Assembly (NCBI GenBank): GCA_023678885.1
Contig: CM043006.1
Span: 9,327,948 to 9,391,947, forward strand
Origin: Pogostemon cablin
Lineage: Eukaryota > Streptophyta > Magnoliopsida > Lamiales > Lamiaceae
DNA length: 64,000 bases
Direction: 5' to 3'
In this document: positions 45,302-58,632 of the stretch, piece after piece
Layout of the letters: every line of letters begins with the position of its first letter
Numbering within the stretch: position 1 is the first letter of the stretch
Made by a program: the position numbers and the translations under genes
The notes under the pieces: generated by a model
What the model saw: only the letters and a program-made list of their open reading frames with translations
The model's database searches: none
What the model was told of the DNA's origin: nothing

Positions 45302-48300
45302 TATATATTTTATTAGAATAATTTATATTTTCATATTTCAAGAAAAGAATTTAATGTTTTTAATTAATTATTTATATTATTCATATTTCAGCCGACCTTT
45401 TCAATAAAAATTATACATTTGTTAATGAAAGTGTAAATCTTTTAAAACAAAATGTTATATCCATATACACCTTGCACACTGGAACATATGAAACCAACTC
45501 TTATATTTTTTTTATTTCACGAAATTCACAAAATCGTGATACGGTCTCGTAAATTATTTTCTCAATGATCTTGTTGGAATTTAAGGTGAATAGAAAAATG
45601 ATATTTTTTGGAATTTAAGGTGAATAGAAAAATCACTGTAAAATAGTCTTTATTAAATTAAAGTGTATCTATGAAAAGATGTGATCATAGGGTATAATTT
45701 TTTAATTAATTACTTCTTTTCATTAAAGACATTTGAATTTAAATTCAAAATAAAATCCAATAGTTGCATCAATTCACGAAAAGACACATTGAAATCTATA
45801 AATAGGCCTTCTCATTTTCATAATTAATCATTCGAACATTCCGAAAACATTTTTAATACTTGGAGTCCTGATCTCAAACACACAAGTCTAGTGAAGTCGA
45901 TTTGTCCAAACAATTTGTAGTGTATTCCTAAATTGTCATACTTTTAAGGTGAGTTCATGACACAGTTTGTTTCGCCGTATCTTGTGATTTATAATGCTAT
46001 TATCACAAGATGTGAGTCGTTGTATTTTGAAGTTGATTGCTATCGAATCATAAACACCGGAACAAGACAATTTCGTTTTAATAAGAAAGAATGTAACTCT
46101 TATTTCACTCAAATTCTTTCATATTATTTTTTGACATATTTTCTAGTTAATATATTATTACGAGTACACATCCCCGCATAATACGCGGATGAATTATTAT
46201 AACCAATAAAAATATATAATTATATTTAATCTATAGATATACATAATTTAAATATATACATGAATAATAATAAATAAAAATAAAAGTGGTATTCCTAACC
46301 AATAAAACGATTAAATGTGATATTTAATTTGAAGATATACATGAATAATAATAATAATAATAATAAGTTTGGATATATTTTGTTGATTATCTATTCTTAA
46401 CTATTAAAGGTAGTATTTAATTTATAGATATACAATTATATATGTAATATTAAAATAAATAAATAAATAATATACGACAATTAACCACGTCGCGATACCT
46501 CATACTTTTAAAAAGTTATTTATAGCAATGCATTCACAATTAGTGTATATAAGATATTAATACCCAAATATAATCTAATATGAAAAATTAAGAAACGTAA
46601 TCAATTTGGATTATTTTGGCGGAGGAGACTAAAAAATCTGGTGCTTATCTATTCATTTCAGTTTTGGAGTTTAATTAAAAAAAATATATAAATTTGAGGT
46701 GAAAAAGACAGGGAAATCCAAACAAAATGTCAAATCCCAGATTAAAAAAGTTTGGCATACAAATTGACAGCTTTCAAAAATATATAAGAGAAGTTAAGAT
46801 GAGATTATGGAAAATGGGATTATGTATGAGATTAAGTGCTGCGGTGTTATGATATTGCCAAAATTTACAACTGAAAGCTAAAGGGGGTCAGTGGAGGTTG
46901 GCTTTGCGTGACTTTAAAGCGTGGGATAGAGTCATAGGTTACTTCTAAAGTCTTGTTTGGAGGGTGTTTTTCTTTTTCTTTTTAAGGCGTTGGTGAAACT
47001 GCGTACACAAGTAATTTTCTTTTTTTCTTTAAAAAAAAACCATAAAAAAAATACGCAATACATTATTAATGGATGGGTGTAGTATTATTTTATTCATATA
47101 ATTTAATTTTTATTTTAGAGTTTAATGTAATTTTTATGATATAATTGTAGTCTTACATTTATTGTTTTTTTAATATTCGCAAATTATTTTTTATGCTTCC
47201 GGGTACAACATCTTAATTTTGAGTGATTTTACTCTTTAATCCATGAGAAATTACTTTTTGTAATAATAAACTAAATAATAGTATTTTTTAAATAAAAAAA
47301 ATATGCAAACTCTCTTGTGCACTTATACCCACATTCAGAACTTATATATTAATGAATGAAAATATACTCCACTTATATATAAAAGTTTATACATTAGCGT
47401 ATTTTCTGTCACTTCTTTTAATGAATATAAAAAAGTTATGCATTTATTAATAAATTCATATACACTATTGAATAAAGATTAATATACATATGATTGTACT
47501 AGTGCATTAAGTGCACATGATATTAACTCAAAAAGTATTATTTCCAGTTAAATTTTAGTAATTTTTTATATTTACTTTAAAATGAAAAATATTATTTCAT
47601 TAAGAATGAATCCACAAAAGAAAAGCTCCTTAATATATTCCATAACATATCATGGTACATGAATATTTGTTTTACTTCTTTATAATTCATAGAACTTTGT
47701 GGCTATTTCATAATTAAGTGTATAAGTTTTAAGTAAACCGATTGTATACTAAATATACTTCATATTAAATGTAACAGCAAGTCAAGTTAGATCAAAATGG
47801 ACGGATATAAAATATGTGCATCTTGATACGAAGGTTATTTTGCTTTAAAATACATCCAATTTTCAAAGAAATTTAATTATTTTAGGACAATACACTTGAA
47901 AAGATAACTTTTAAATAAATGAAAATGATGCATTAGATATACAAATACAAATCTAAAAGTACAATTATATAGATGTTACAACACATTAAAGGTATTAAAA
48001 TGTATAACAAGTATTGTTATTTAAAAACCATTAAGGATTATAAAGTACACTTAATGATATCACATAAATTAATGGTGGATTTCAATAAATAAAGTACAAA
48101 TGACAGTGTATAACATAAGTAATCATAAATCATCGTTAAAAATGTTTTCAACGTATAAATTATTATTTTTAGTTGAATCATAAACAATTTATATAGATAC
48201 TAGTATAGTACCCGCGTCTTACGCGAGGTTAGAAAAATTTTATTTTAAATTTGAAATATTTTATTTAATAAATATAAATGTATTAATATATTAAATCAAT

Positions 48301-48810
48301 TATTTTGTGCACCCAAATGTACGGTGTACCTATATTCAAAATGTGTATAATCATGAATTAAAATATACTAATGAACAAAAACTTATACACTTTATTGGGG
48401 AATTTTCTATTAACTTTTTGAATGTAAAACGGAATAGTATAATAAAAGTTATAAATTTATAATTAAGAAAAATATATACAATATTAAATAAAAATTAATA
48501 CATATATAGATGCATGTGTGGATCAAAATGCACAGATATCAACTCATATATTAGTAGTTAAATATACTTATATATTACATCTTTAAGCTTTATAATTAAT
48601 ATTGGACTTTTTTTAATAAAAAATAACATTTATGTTTTTTTTTTCTTCTAATTTAAATGAATAGATATTCTATGTACTCTAGAATACGATAAGAATCTAT
48701 GCACTCTTCTTTTATTTTTAATGAGATACTATATTAATTTTAATTCAATTAACTATGTATACATATTTCTTAATAAATATATCACCTGAATAATATTCTA
48801 TTTTTTTATT
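45302..48810. other. AT-rich, gene-free stretch
   Basis: Very AT-rich, with short simple repeats ((AAT)n at about 46350). A small duplication of GGAATTTAAGGTGAATAGAA lies at 45575 and 45610. CCCCGCATAATACGCGG (46170) and GTACCCGCGTCTTACGCG (48210) are hairpin words. The frame at 45957-46181 has no domain. I see no gene or RNA. Confidence 0.45.
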
Positions 48811-49337
48811 AATTTTCATATTTTGAGAAATACATTAAATACATTTTCTTTAAATAGAATATATTTTATATAGAAATCAAATATAATTTTTTTGTAAAAA
48901 CATAACTTATTAATAAAATATTTAATAATTGCAATAAATACACATAAACCAATAATTGATAAATACATACAAAAATAAAAGTCAACAATACACAAAATGA
49001 TTACACGTATGTTTTTAAGAAAATCTATATTAAGAAACTACTTGTTAAATATATGTATTAAGATTTTTTTTATGAATTTTCATATTTTGAAAAATACATT
49101 AAATATTTTTCTTTAAATAGAATATATTTTACATATAAATCAAATTATAATTTTTTTGTAAAAACATAACTTATTAATAAAATATTTAATAATTGCAATA
49201 AATACACAATAAATACACATAAACCAATAATTGATAAATACATAAAAAATAAAAGTCAACAAAATAGTTACACATATGTTTTTAAGAAAATCTATATTAA
49301 GAAACTACTTTTTTAAATATATGTATTAAGATATTGT
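48811..49337. repeat. 264-bp tandem duplication
   Basis: AATTTTCATATTTTGAGAAA starts the first copy at 48811; the second starts at 49075. The copies are nearly identical over their length (for example TTTAATAATTGCAATAAATA and GAAAATCTATATTAAGAAAC in both), with small indels. This points to a recent event. Confidence 0.9.
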
Positions 49338-50264
49338 ATAACTAATACATGCAAATCTCACTCTTTAACTTAAATGAGGAAATAACAGTTGAAATTTGGA
49401 TTAGAAGTTTAGAACCCATGCTAACTCATTTTTATAAATAATTTCTTGCACAGACTTAGGACATAAAATTATTTACTCCCATCCGTACTAATTGAAATAT
49501 TATTATATATTTTTTAATTAGAAAATATATATTATTTTAATGTATAGTAAGTTAAAAATATAATATTTTTATGTTAATTAGGTTGTGCGTGGCCCTAAAA
49601 AAGATATAATAATTGTATGTGGTCACCCTGTTTAACATTCCTACTAATTTGTATGATATAATTATCTTTTTAACATTATTTTCATTTAATATTTCAGACT
49701 TATCACGTCCTCTTTTACCGAAAAGGTTTAATATTTACTCTTAAAATTTAATGTTAATTATTAGTGATTAATTTCTCTTATCTCATGTTAATTATCTCAT
49801 GTATTCATATTTTTCTTATTTCTTTGTTTCAAAACTATCTTCACACTTCTATATAAAAAAATATACTCATATCAATTAATCTATAATATAATTTAATTTC
49901 CACACTGTCATCTCATTTTAACATATGTATACTTTACGATTTATTTACTAAAAAAATAAAATAAAATCAAATTACCTCTAAAAAATAAAAAATAAAAAAA
50001 TAATTAGAATGTTTTTTTTCAACAAATTTATAATAACCGTAAACTTTTATGGGATGGACGAGCTTAGTCTGTAATTGAGAATGTTTACGTAAAAACTCAA
50101 GAAAATCTCATTTTATAGGAGTAATAGTAAGAAAAAATTCCAATCAGATATAAAATGGTATGGGCTGCATCACTACTTTAGATTTTAACTATTGGGCTTG
50201 GGCCTTACTAAACACTTCTACAGATTTTAAAACTATTGGGCATGGGCCTTGCTAAAAACTGCTA
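49338..50264. other. AT-rich spacer with a 58-bp duplication
   Basis: Around 50155-50275 the phrase AACTATTGGGC(T/A)TGGGCCTT is duplicated in tandem, about 58 bp apart. ACTCCCATCCGTACTAATTG at 49475 is a lone Stowaway-like left end. No gene. Confidence 0.4.
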
Positions 50265-51035
50265 TAGAATTTTCGATCATTTTGAAATTTGTCCATTAAC
50301 TTTTTCAATTTTAAAATTAGTCCATTAATTTTATAAAAATTTTGAAATTAGTCCATTAACTTTATAAAATTCAACATTTTGGTCATTTGACCTGCTATGA
50401 CAGGTCATTTGAATATTTTCACTCCAATTAATTTATATCATATTTTTATTTAACCAATTTTATCTCACTTTTCATTTTTCACTTCCGTATACCAAACAAA
50501 TAATATTAATCTAAATACTAAAGTAGAGCAAATTTAACTAAATATTGATACTTCCTCCACCGCTCGAAATAGGGTCTTTTTTCCATTTTGGTCGTCCGTT
50601 TCAAAGAAGGTTACTTCATTTTTTACACAAATGAGGTCCACACACACCCACTAATACAATTAAAATATGGGGTCCACACTCCTACTCATACAACTACCCA
50701 CTACATATTAAATAATAATACTTCTTAATCAACGTGCACAAAAGCAAAATGCCCTCTTTCGGACGGACGGATGGAGTATAATATAAATTCTTAGTGGGGG
50801 CTATTTTTTTGTAAAATAGTATATATATATATATATATATTATATATTTTTTTTATTTTTATCTTTTAGAATAACCTGCTAATGACCTGTTGAAACAGAC
50901 GATTTTGTTGAACTTGGTAAACATGATGGACCATTTTCAAATATAATGGACGATTTTCAAAAAGTGAAAAACTTATAAACTAAATTCAAAATTATACAAA
51001 ATTAACGGACGAAAAAATCTATTTTCACTAAAAAT
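50265..51035. repeat. Inverted TCCATTAAC repeats around a Stowaway copy
   Basis: At the left, GAAATTTGTCCATTAAC and variants recur three times. At the right, TGGACGATTTTCAAAAAGTG and TTAACGGACGAAAAAATC are similar in reverse complement. GGTCATTTGACCTGC..GACAGGTCATTTG on the left and ACCTGCTAATGACCTGTTG on the right also correspond. This suggests an unclassified element with inverted ends carrying a Stowaway, just upstream of the carboxylase pseudogene. Confidence 0.4.
50551..50776. mobile_element. Stowaway MITE
   Basis: Left end CTTCCTCCACCGCTCGAAAT after TA; right end TTTCGGACGGACGGATGGAG before TA. Interior words such as CACACACACCCACTAATAC are shared with the copy at 54876. Confidence 0.85.
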
Positions 51036-54000
51036 ACATTCGCCTAACAGGTTTAGGGATTAGCATAGAGTGCCACAGCTGTAGAGGGTAGGATAGATGA
51101 TCCGGCGCTGGCGTGGAAGTCTTGCCCAACTTCATCTCTACTCCTATACTTCTATTAGTACTATATTTTCAGTTTATCTTCTTTCTCAGCTACTCTCTAG
51201 ATAAATCTCATTGCTATATTCTGCTTCGAAACGATGTCGTATGTATCATCCCTCATACGTCGGAAAGAAGCCCTTAAAACTCCGGTTCAGGGAGTTCTCA
51301 TCCAACGCACCGAGCTCAATCAATCCAACTCCTGCCAGAATTGAGAAGATATTAATAGCCAGTCGAGGCGAAATTGCGTGTAGGATCATCCGCACTGCTA
51401 AGAGATTGGGAATTCGAACTGTCGCAGTTTACAGCGACGCCGATGAGAGGAGCTTGCATGTCAAGTTGGCTGATGAAGCTGTTCGCATTGGACCACCGCC
51501 TGCTCGCCTCAGCTATTTGAGCGCTCCCTCCATTGTCGAAGTCGCTTCCTGAACCGGCGCTCAGGTAACAGTTACTATTACGTTCCACTCTCTGTTGCTT
51601 TACTCTTTGATGTTTTGATTATTGAGAAATGTTGTTGTTTTTTATGTGGATTTTTCGACTATTAATGGTAACTCAGAGTTCATCAATTTTATTGGGATAA
51701 TTGGTTTTCAAGTCTGGTGTTAACTGTTCTATAAAGTGTAGAAGAAATTACACAGTCAAACCGATATCATTGGCGAGATTGGCTAGATTTGACTAATGTT
51801 GCAGCAATATATTTATGAAAATCATTGTGAGAACACTTCTGCCATTCCCATTCTCTTCCCTAAACTTTTTGAGTTCGACTGATCAAGATAATAATCGAGA
51901 TTTGAGGCTTTTCAAGCTGATATATGCTATCATAATTATCGAGTATGAGCTTACTTGCATTCTGATTCATAAAGCTATCTTCCGCTAAGGTGGTAAAGCT
52001 TGGGTTTTTTTCATTTCTGAAAGTTTGATATGTAGTTGTCACTGACTCACCATGGAACCCATGACATCCACAAATAAAACAAGATATCTGAACTGCAGTG
52101 AAGCAACAGTTAGTGATTTAAATTAAATGCAGGTTTACGGTATATAGTACAGATAGGGGCAATGCCTGGTATATTTTGCATGACTATAATGGTTAGCTCA
52201 TAATTTTTGGTTTGTACTATTGTTTAATTGTTCATGATATAGATGGTTGGTTGCTTGGTGTTTCTGGGACACACATTCATATGGGAATCTTGTTTGTGAT
52301 GATTAGGCTATCCACCCGGGTTATGGTTTTCTGTCAGAAAGCGCCGACTTTGCTCAACTTTGTGAAGATGAGGGTTTTGCATTTATTGGACCACTTGCTT
52401 CTGCAATTCGTGACATGGGAGATAAAAGGTATGGATTAAAAGAGAAAGGAACTAATGCTGTATGTGACTTTGATGTGTAAATCTAAAAAATATTCTTAAT
52501 TTTTTCTTTATAGTTTATAATTTTTGCTTTAACATAATTCTAATATTCATAGATTCATTAAGGAATACAGAACAAAGGACAACATTAAATAATGGAAAGT
52601 CTTTGTGATTAACTTCGTGTAATGATAAATAAGGATGGATTCTTTCAGTCGTAGGATCTGGTATCCATCCATCATTGTATGATATTCCTCTTCAAGTATA
52701 GAATAAGCTTCTATTTGTCTTGACTTTTGCATCATATCCCCAGTCTTAATACACATGTCCATTATATTGATTTGAGAAAAATGTGTTTGGTTATTATCTC
52801 CAGACTCCCTTATGCTTATAAAACTAATCTGCATAAATTCTAATGTCATATGTTCCAGTGCTTCGAAGAGAATAATGGGTGCAGCAGGAGTACCCCTTGT
52901 GCCAGGATATCATGGTGATGAACAAGATATTGATTTGATGAATATAGAAGCAGATAAAATTGGATATCCTGTATTGATAAAGCCAACTCATGGAGGCGGA
53001 GGAAAGGTGCTACTTTTGTTAAGTTTATGGGAATTGTTTTAATAGATTTTATGTGATTAAAATTCATTATTCTGCTTTTGCGAATCAGATTTGTGTTTCT
53101 AATGAAATGCTTCTGCTTAAAATAATCAAGAATCTAAAATCGAAATCTAACCAGGGGTTTGCTTCTAGCTGATTCAGCTTCATCTCATAAAATATCCTAC
53201 CAAACACTCCACGCCTTCTTTCTGAAAATTTTACAAACACTCCCCACTTTTATTGTTAATCACTTTTTTCCACAACTACTAAATCAAATAACTTATTCAA
53301 AAGCATAACTTCAAGTTGCAACGCCTCCTTAATGTGCTTGTTTCTAAGATTTGCTGCTGCAAGAATTAAAGAAATCCACTTTCTATTTAAATACAACATC
53401 TCAATGGTCAATCATTATGCCACTGTTAAATTTTTTTGTTTGTACTATTTGTTAAATTCTAGAATGAAAGATAATGGGAGACTGAGACCAATTGTATTTG
53501 GACATGCCCTAATGCAATGTATTTGAAATTGGTTAAATTTCTGCAAGTTAAAATAGATTAGTTGATTAGTAAGTGCTCAAACTATCCAACTTTGGTGTAT
53601 GCATCTCAAGTTGCTCACATGCTTGAACTAACGTGCTGCGTAAAATTAATAGTTTCCTGCTTCACTTGTAATTAATTGCTTTTGTAATGGGATGCACATA
53701 TAATGTATGAGGATCCTTGATAGGCAATCTTTTGACTTGTTAAGGTTTTACACGTCAGTTAATTGTTTGTGTGATAAATCCATTCATCTATAGTTTGATT
53801 TATGATATTTTTTTTTAAATAAAATTTTAATAAATATTTTCCATGTTCCTGTAAGTGAGACCTGTGAATTTCACTAAATCTTTGAAGCGTAATTTGGTTG
53901 TAGGGTATGAGAATTGTGCAGAGTCCTAATGATTTTATTGACTCTTTCATTGGAGCTCAACGAGAGGCTGCTGCATCTTTTGGAATAAACACTATCCTGC

Positions 54001-54875
54001 TGGAGAAATATATCACAAAGCTAAGGCATATAGAGGTCCAGGTAGTCATTTAATCACAATAATTGATTGGACACTATCATACCTGTGAACCATTGATTAC
54101 AGTTGAAAGAATCCTTAAAGTTGTCATCTATTTCTTCCTTTCCTATTGTTCTTGCACTCTAGTCGGGGATTTAGGAATTGGAGTGCATAATTATTTGGCT
54201 AATGAAGACTGATGAAAAGAATTTTGTGACATACCATTTTCTAAGGAAAAAATAAATTTAAATAAATTATTTAAAAGCCATACTAACTGTTTTAAAGATA
54301 TAGTAAAATATTTAGTTCTAAAGCTCGCAAAAGAGCATAACATATGATAAATATACTACTTGCTATGGAAAATAGTAAACATAAAAAGTTCATGAAGTGA
54401 CAATTGAATCCACGTGAAAAGTAAATAACTTAAATACTTCTACAACCAACAATTTGCTACAATCATTGTTTCTTATTTAACAGTTCATGATGTAACACTT
54501 ACACCTATGCTGTTGGAGCTGCCAACAACCTAAATAATCTGAAAAGTTAAAATATCTGGTGTGATTAACAACGTGCCTAAATAATCTGAAAAGTTAAAAT
54601 ATCTGGGATGATTAACAACTTGCCTAGTGGAGAGTCATATTGATTCGTCTAGACTATATATAACATTCTTGACACCGTTTAAATTCATCAAAAATGTTTT
54701 AAGTCTTTGATTGATAAAAAATGTCTCAACACAATGAGTACACCTTGAGGATCTTTTGCAATTTTATCACCTCTAGGGCCTTGGCGTATATGTAGTACTA
54801 AGAAGTACCAAAATGCAAAAATGTTTAATTTTTACGTGCATAAAATCGATTCATAAAACAATATTCAAACATGTA

Positions 54876-55075
54876 CTCCCTCCGTCCCCTTCAAAGATGG
54901 TCTTTTTTCCATTTTGAGCGTCCCACTCAAAGAGTCTCATCTTCTTTTTTACACACATGGGACCCACACACACCCACTAAAACAATTAAAATATAGGGTT
55001 CACACTCCCACAATACAACTATCTACTACATATTAAATAAATAATACTCCTTAGTCCTTAATCCACGTGCAATTA
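54876..55075. mobile_element. Stowaway MITE, right end missing
   Basis: Left end CTCCCTCCGTCCCCTTCAAA after TA, with the usual interior (CACATGGGACCCACACACAC, then AATAATACTCC). The inverted right end is absent. It lies in intron 4 of the carboxylase pseudogene. Confidence 0.75.
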
Positions 55076-55249
55076 TTACGTTTCAATTATGTCATGTTAC
55101 TTATACCATGTTAAATGACATCCTTATCTAAAGGCCTAAGCTCAGAGAAAAAAAATTATTAATATTTAATTTATATTTTAGAAACTAGTTTATGAAAAGC
55201 AAAACCTGTTCAAACTCTTGGTTAACTAGACACCTTCCGACATCTTTCT

Positions 55250-55475
55250 TGTTGGAAAGAACCAGCTGTATTCCATTGTATTTATTCCTTAATTGTTTGA
55301 TTAGATTAGATTTTAATTATCTAAATTAGGAGAATATGCAAGAGTAAAATTAGGGGTAATTGTAAAATTTTTCCTATATTATGCCATGAGATTGGCTCAC
55401 ATAATTGTATATAATTCTGACCTAGTAATGAAAATTCTCAAGGAAGAATTATTCCAAACACACCAGTCTTGTTTA
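55250..55475 (+). repeat. 5' LTR of the copia element
   Basis: Starts TGTTGGAAAGAACC and ends CTTGTTTA; the final CA of the 3' copy (CTTGTTTCA) has lost its C here. Confidence 0.9.
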
Positions 55476-55487
55476 TGGCATCAGAGC
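55476..55487 (+). other. Primer-binding site, initiator tRNA-Met type
   Basis: TGGCATCAGAGC follows the LTR directly. It matches the copia-type site TGGTATCAGAGC with one change. Confidence 0.85.
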
Positions 55488-55547
55488 CTGGTCGGTACTG
55501 GTGAGAAAAAAAAAGTGGAGGTTGTGAGAGTGTAGTAACCAACCAAT

Positions 55548-56744
55548 ATGAGTTCAACAACAGATGTGTCCTCAAGCACAACAGCCCAGACGACTCAAGG
55601 GGCTGGTTCTGGTTCTGGTTCTATGACGTCCTCATACGATAGTCATTCCCTACAAATTACGCAGCACAAGCTAAATGGCCGGAATTTTAGAGAGTGGTCT
55701 CAATCTGTACTACTTGTCATCAAGGGAAGGGGGAAGGCCGGGTATTTAACCGGTGTAATAACAACCCCAATTAAAACTGCACCAAACTATGGCACTTGGG
55801 AGGCAGAGAACTCGATTGTTATGGCATGGCTTATTAATTCGATGGAGCTAAGTGTAGGACGGACTTATCTGTTTTACAAGATAGCCAAGGAGATTTGGGA
55901 AGCAGTTCAAGACATTTACTCTGATCTTGAAAACACATCTCAGTGTTTTGAGATTAGATCAAAAATCCGAAACATTAGACAAGAGAATCTAACTGTTACG
56001 GATTATTACAATTCTCTAATGGAATTATTGCAGGAGATGGACCTATTCTATGAGATAGGTTGGGCGTGTCCAGCAGACAGTGAGAAGTTCAAGAAGATGC
56101 TCGAAAAGGAGCGTACTTTTGATTTTTTGCAGGGACTAAATCCAGATTTGGATGAGGTTCGTGGGAGACTACTTGGAATGAAGCCTTTTCCAAGTCTTCG
56201 AGAGTCCTTTGCAGATGTTAGAAGAGAGGAAAGTCGGAGGCGGGTGATGATGAATCCTCCAAGCCAAGATTCATCTCCCTTGGATACACGGAGTTCTGCT
56301 CTTGTGGCAAAAAAAGAGGGTGGTGATCATTGGCCTCAAACCAAGAATAAGGTTTGGTGTGATCATTGTAACAAACCGTATCATACCCGAGAGACATGTT
56401 GGGATCTGCACGAAAAACCAGATGGGTGGAAACCAAGGAAGCAACATGGAGCTTCAAAATTTGCAAATTTGGCTGAGGCAGACCTTGGAAAGGCAGCTGC
56501 TATGAATCTTCCAACAGAGCAGGTGGAATTACTAAAGCAAAAGCAAATCGAATGGCTGCAGCAAATCCTCAATCAAACCGAGATTTCCAAAGGTGAAAAG
56601 AGTCAAAATTCAAAGAATACAACTCCTTTTTTGAAGATAAATCCTTCTATCCCAACAACCTTCTCTAGGGGGAGAGATCTACTGAAGAAGGCCATTGGGA
56701 TCCTACAATCTCCCTCCCAATATCTCATGGAGTCTTGCCCTTGA
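55548..56744 (+). pseudogene. Copia gag
   Basis: An open frame of 398 codons. After a Ser/Thr-rich start, residues about 27-75 give the gag opening (HKLNGRNFREWSQSV, then TWEAENSIVMAWLINSM), followed by ENLTVTDYYNSLMELLQEMD and ERTFDFLQGLNPDLDEVRGR. A zinc knuckle of the form C-x2-C-x4-H-x4-C starts at residue 271 (CDHCNKPYHTRETC). The frame is intact, and this protein alone could still assemble particles. It ends in sequence unrelated to protease, where the deletion begins. Confidence 0.85.
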
Positions 56745-58619
56745 CTCACACAAATTCTGAAATTTCCGTCCACTCAGGATCTGGAAATATTGTGCCTCTA
56801 TCTTCCACCAAAGAGATTCCAGTTACTACCCACAATCTCAGTCTTAGCCATCCTGTCCTAAGTCATGAGAAAGAATTACCTCCAGAAAAACCACTTCAAA
56901 CTTACTCTCGCAGGCAAAAAGCATCTCAGCAAGACCAATCATTGACCCAAGAATCGGAACCAAATGAAGCAAGTGATCTAGATCTGCCAATTGCACTGCG
57001 GAAGAGGGTAAGGACATGCACCAAACATCCCATATATAATTTCTTAACCTACAGAAAATTGTCTCCTGGATTTAGAGCCTTTACAGCAAAGGTTGACAGC
57101 GTGGAAATTCCAAAAAATATTCATGAGGCACTAAAGAATCCAAAATGGGAGAAAGCGGTGCATGAAGAAATGAGAGCTTTGCAAGCAAACCAGACATGGG
57201 AGATAGTTGATTTGCCTAGAGATAAGAAGGTGATTGGTAGCAAGTGGGTATTCACGTTAAAGTGCAAAGCAGATGGTGAAATAGAGAGGTATAAAGCTCG
57301 ATTTGGTGGCACAAGGCTTTACACAAACCTATGGGATTGATTATGAAGAAACTTTTGCTCCGGTAGCAAAGTTGAACTCTATTAGAGTGCAGCGAATCTA
57401 GATTGGGAACTACATCAGCTCGACATAAAGAATGCCTTCTTAAATGGCAATCTGGATGAAGAGGTATACATGAAGATTCCTCCTGGATTCGAGTCTAAAG
57501 AATATCAAGTTAAAGTGTGCAGATTGAAAAAATCTTTGTATGAATTGAAGCAGTCTCCACGTGCGTGGTTCCAGCTCAACTCTCTCTCAACTTGGGTATA
57601 ATCAAGGAAAGGCTGACCATACAATATTTGTGAAGATTGGAGAAACTGGAAAGAAGGTCATTCTCATCGTATATGTTGACGATATTATATTAACAGGTGA
57701 TGATAGTGCTGAAATATGTACGCTTAAGGATCAACTGAAAAGGGAATTCGAAGTTAAAGATTTAGGGCCCCTAAAGTATTTTCTTGGTATGGAGGTTGCA
57801 AGGAGTAAACAAGGTATCTTCATTTCTCAAAGGAAGTATACTCTGGACTTGCTAAAGGAGACTGGAAAACTAGGGTGCAGACCTGTGGGCACACCGTTGG
57901 AAAAGAATTGGAAAAGCAAGATTAAAGAAGAAGAGCATTCTGAGGACATAGGGAGATATCAGAGGTTGGTTGGAAAATTGATATATTTGTCCCTAACTCG
58001 GCCTGACATCTCGTATGCTGTAAGTTTAGTAAGTGAGTACATGCACTCACCTACTACTAGACACATGGAGGCAGTAAATCATATCTTGAGGTATCTCAAA
58101 GGTACTGTAGGAAAAGGATTGATTTTTCTTAAGAATGAGAGTAGAAAAATTGAAGGATTTGTCGATGCTAATTGGGCTGGAGGAGAGGATTGCAAGTCCA
58201 CCTCCGGGTATTGTACCAAGATGTGGGGTAACTTAGTCACTTGGAGAAGTAAAAAACAAACAGTAGTGGCAAGAAGTAGTGCAGAAGCTGAATTCCGTGC
58301 AATTGCACAGGGAATTTGTGAAGTTATTTGGTTGGATAGATTGTTACAAGACTTGAGAATCACTGCTTGTTCTCCTACTAAATTATATAGTGACAGCGAA
58401 TCTGCCATCAGCATAGTGAACAATCCTGTTCAGCATGATCGAATGAAACATGTCAGAATTGATCAAAGTTTTATTAAAAATGAAATAGAGTAAGGAAGCA
58501 TTGACCTATGCTACATCCCTACTCAAGCACAAGAGGCAGATGTTCTAACTAAAAGTTTACCAAGGCCGAATCATGAAAAACTTCTTGTCAAGCTCGGAAT
58601 GCAAGACATCTATTCCTGA
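56735..58619 (+). pseudogene. Copia reverse transcriptase and RNase H, broken
   Basis: The frame from 56735 holds the end of the integrase tail and the start of reverse transcriptase (EALKNPKWEKAVHEEMRAL, then NQTWEIVDLP and KWVFTLK). An extra G near 57304 shifts the frame; VAQGFTQTYGIDYEETFAPV continues in another frame. A short deletion follows near 57390, then DIKNAFLNGNLDEEVYMKIP and a further shift. From 57561 the frame is open for 310 codons with the catalytic YVDDIILTGD and RNase H (FVDANWAGGEDCKSTSGY, SSAEAEFRAIAQ). A TAA at 58491 stands where Glu is expected; the natural end is at 58617-58619. Protease and integrase are missing. Confidence 0.85.
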
Positions 58620-58623
58620 GCTT

Positions 58624-58632
58624 GAGGGGGAG
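58624..58632 (+). other. Polypurine tract of the copia element
   Basis: GAGGGGGAG ends at the first base of the 3' LTR, the normal place for priming plus-strand DNA synthesis. Confidence 0.85.
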
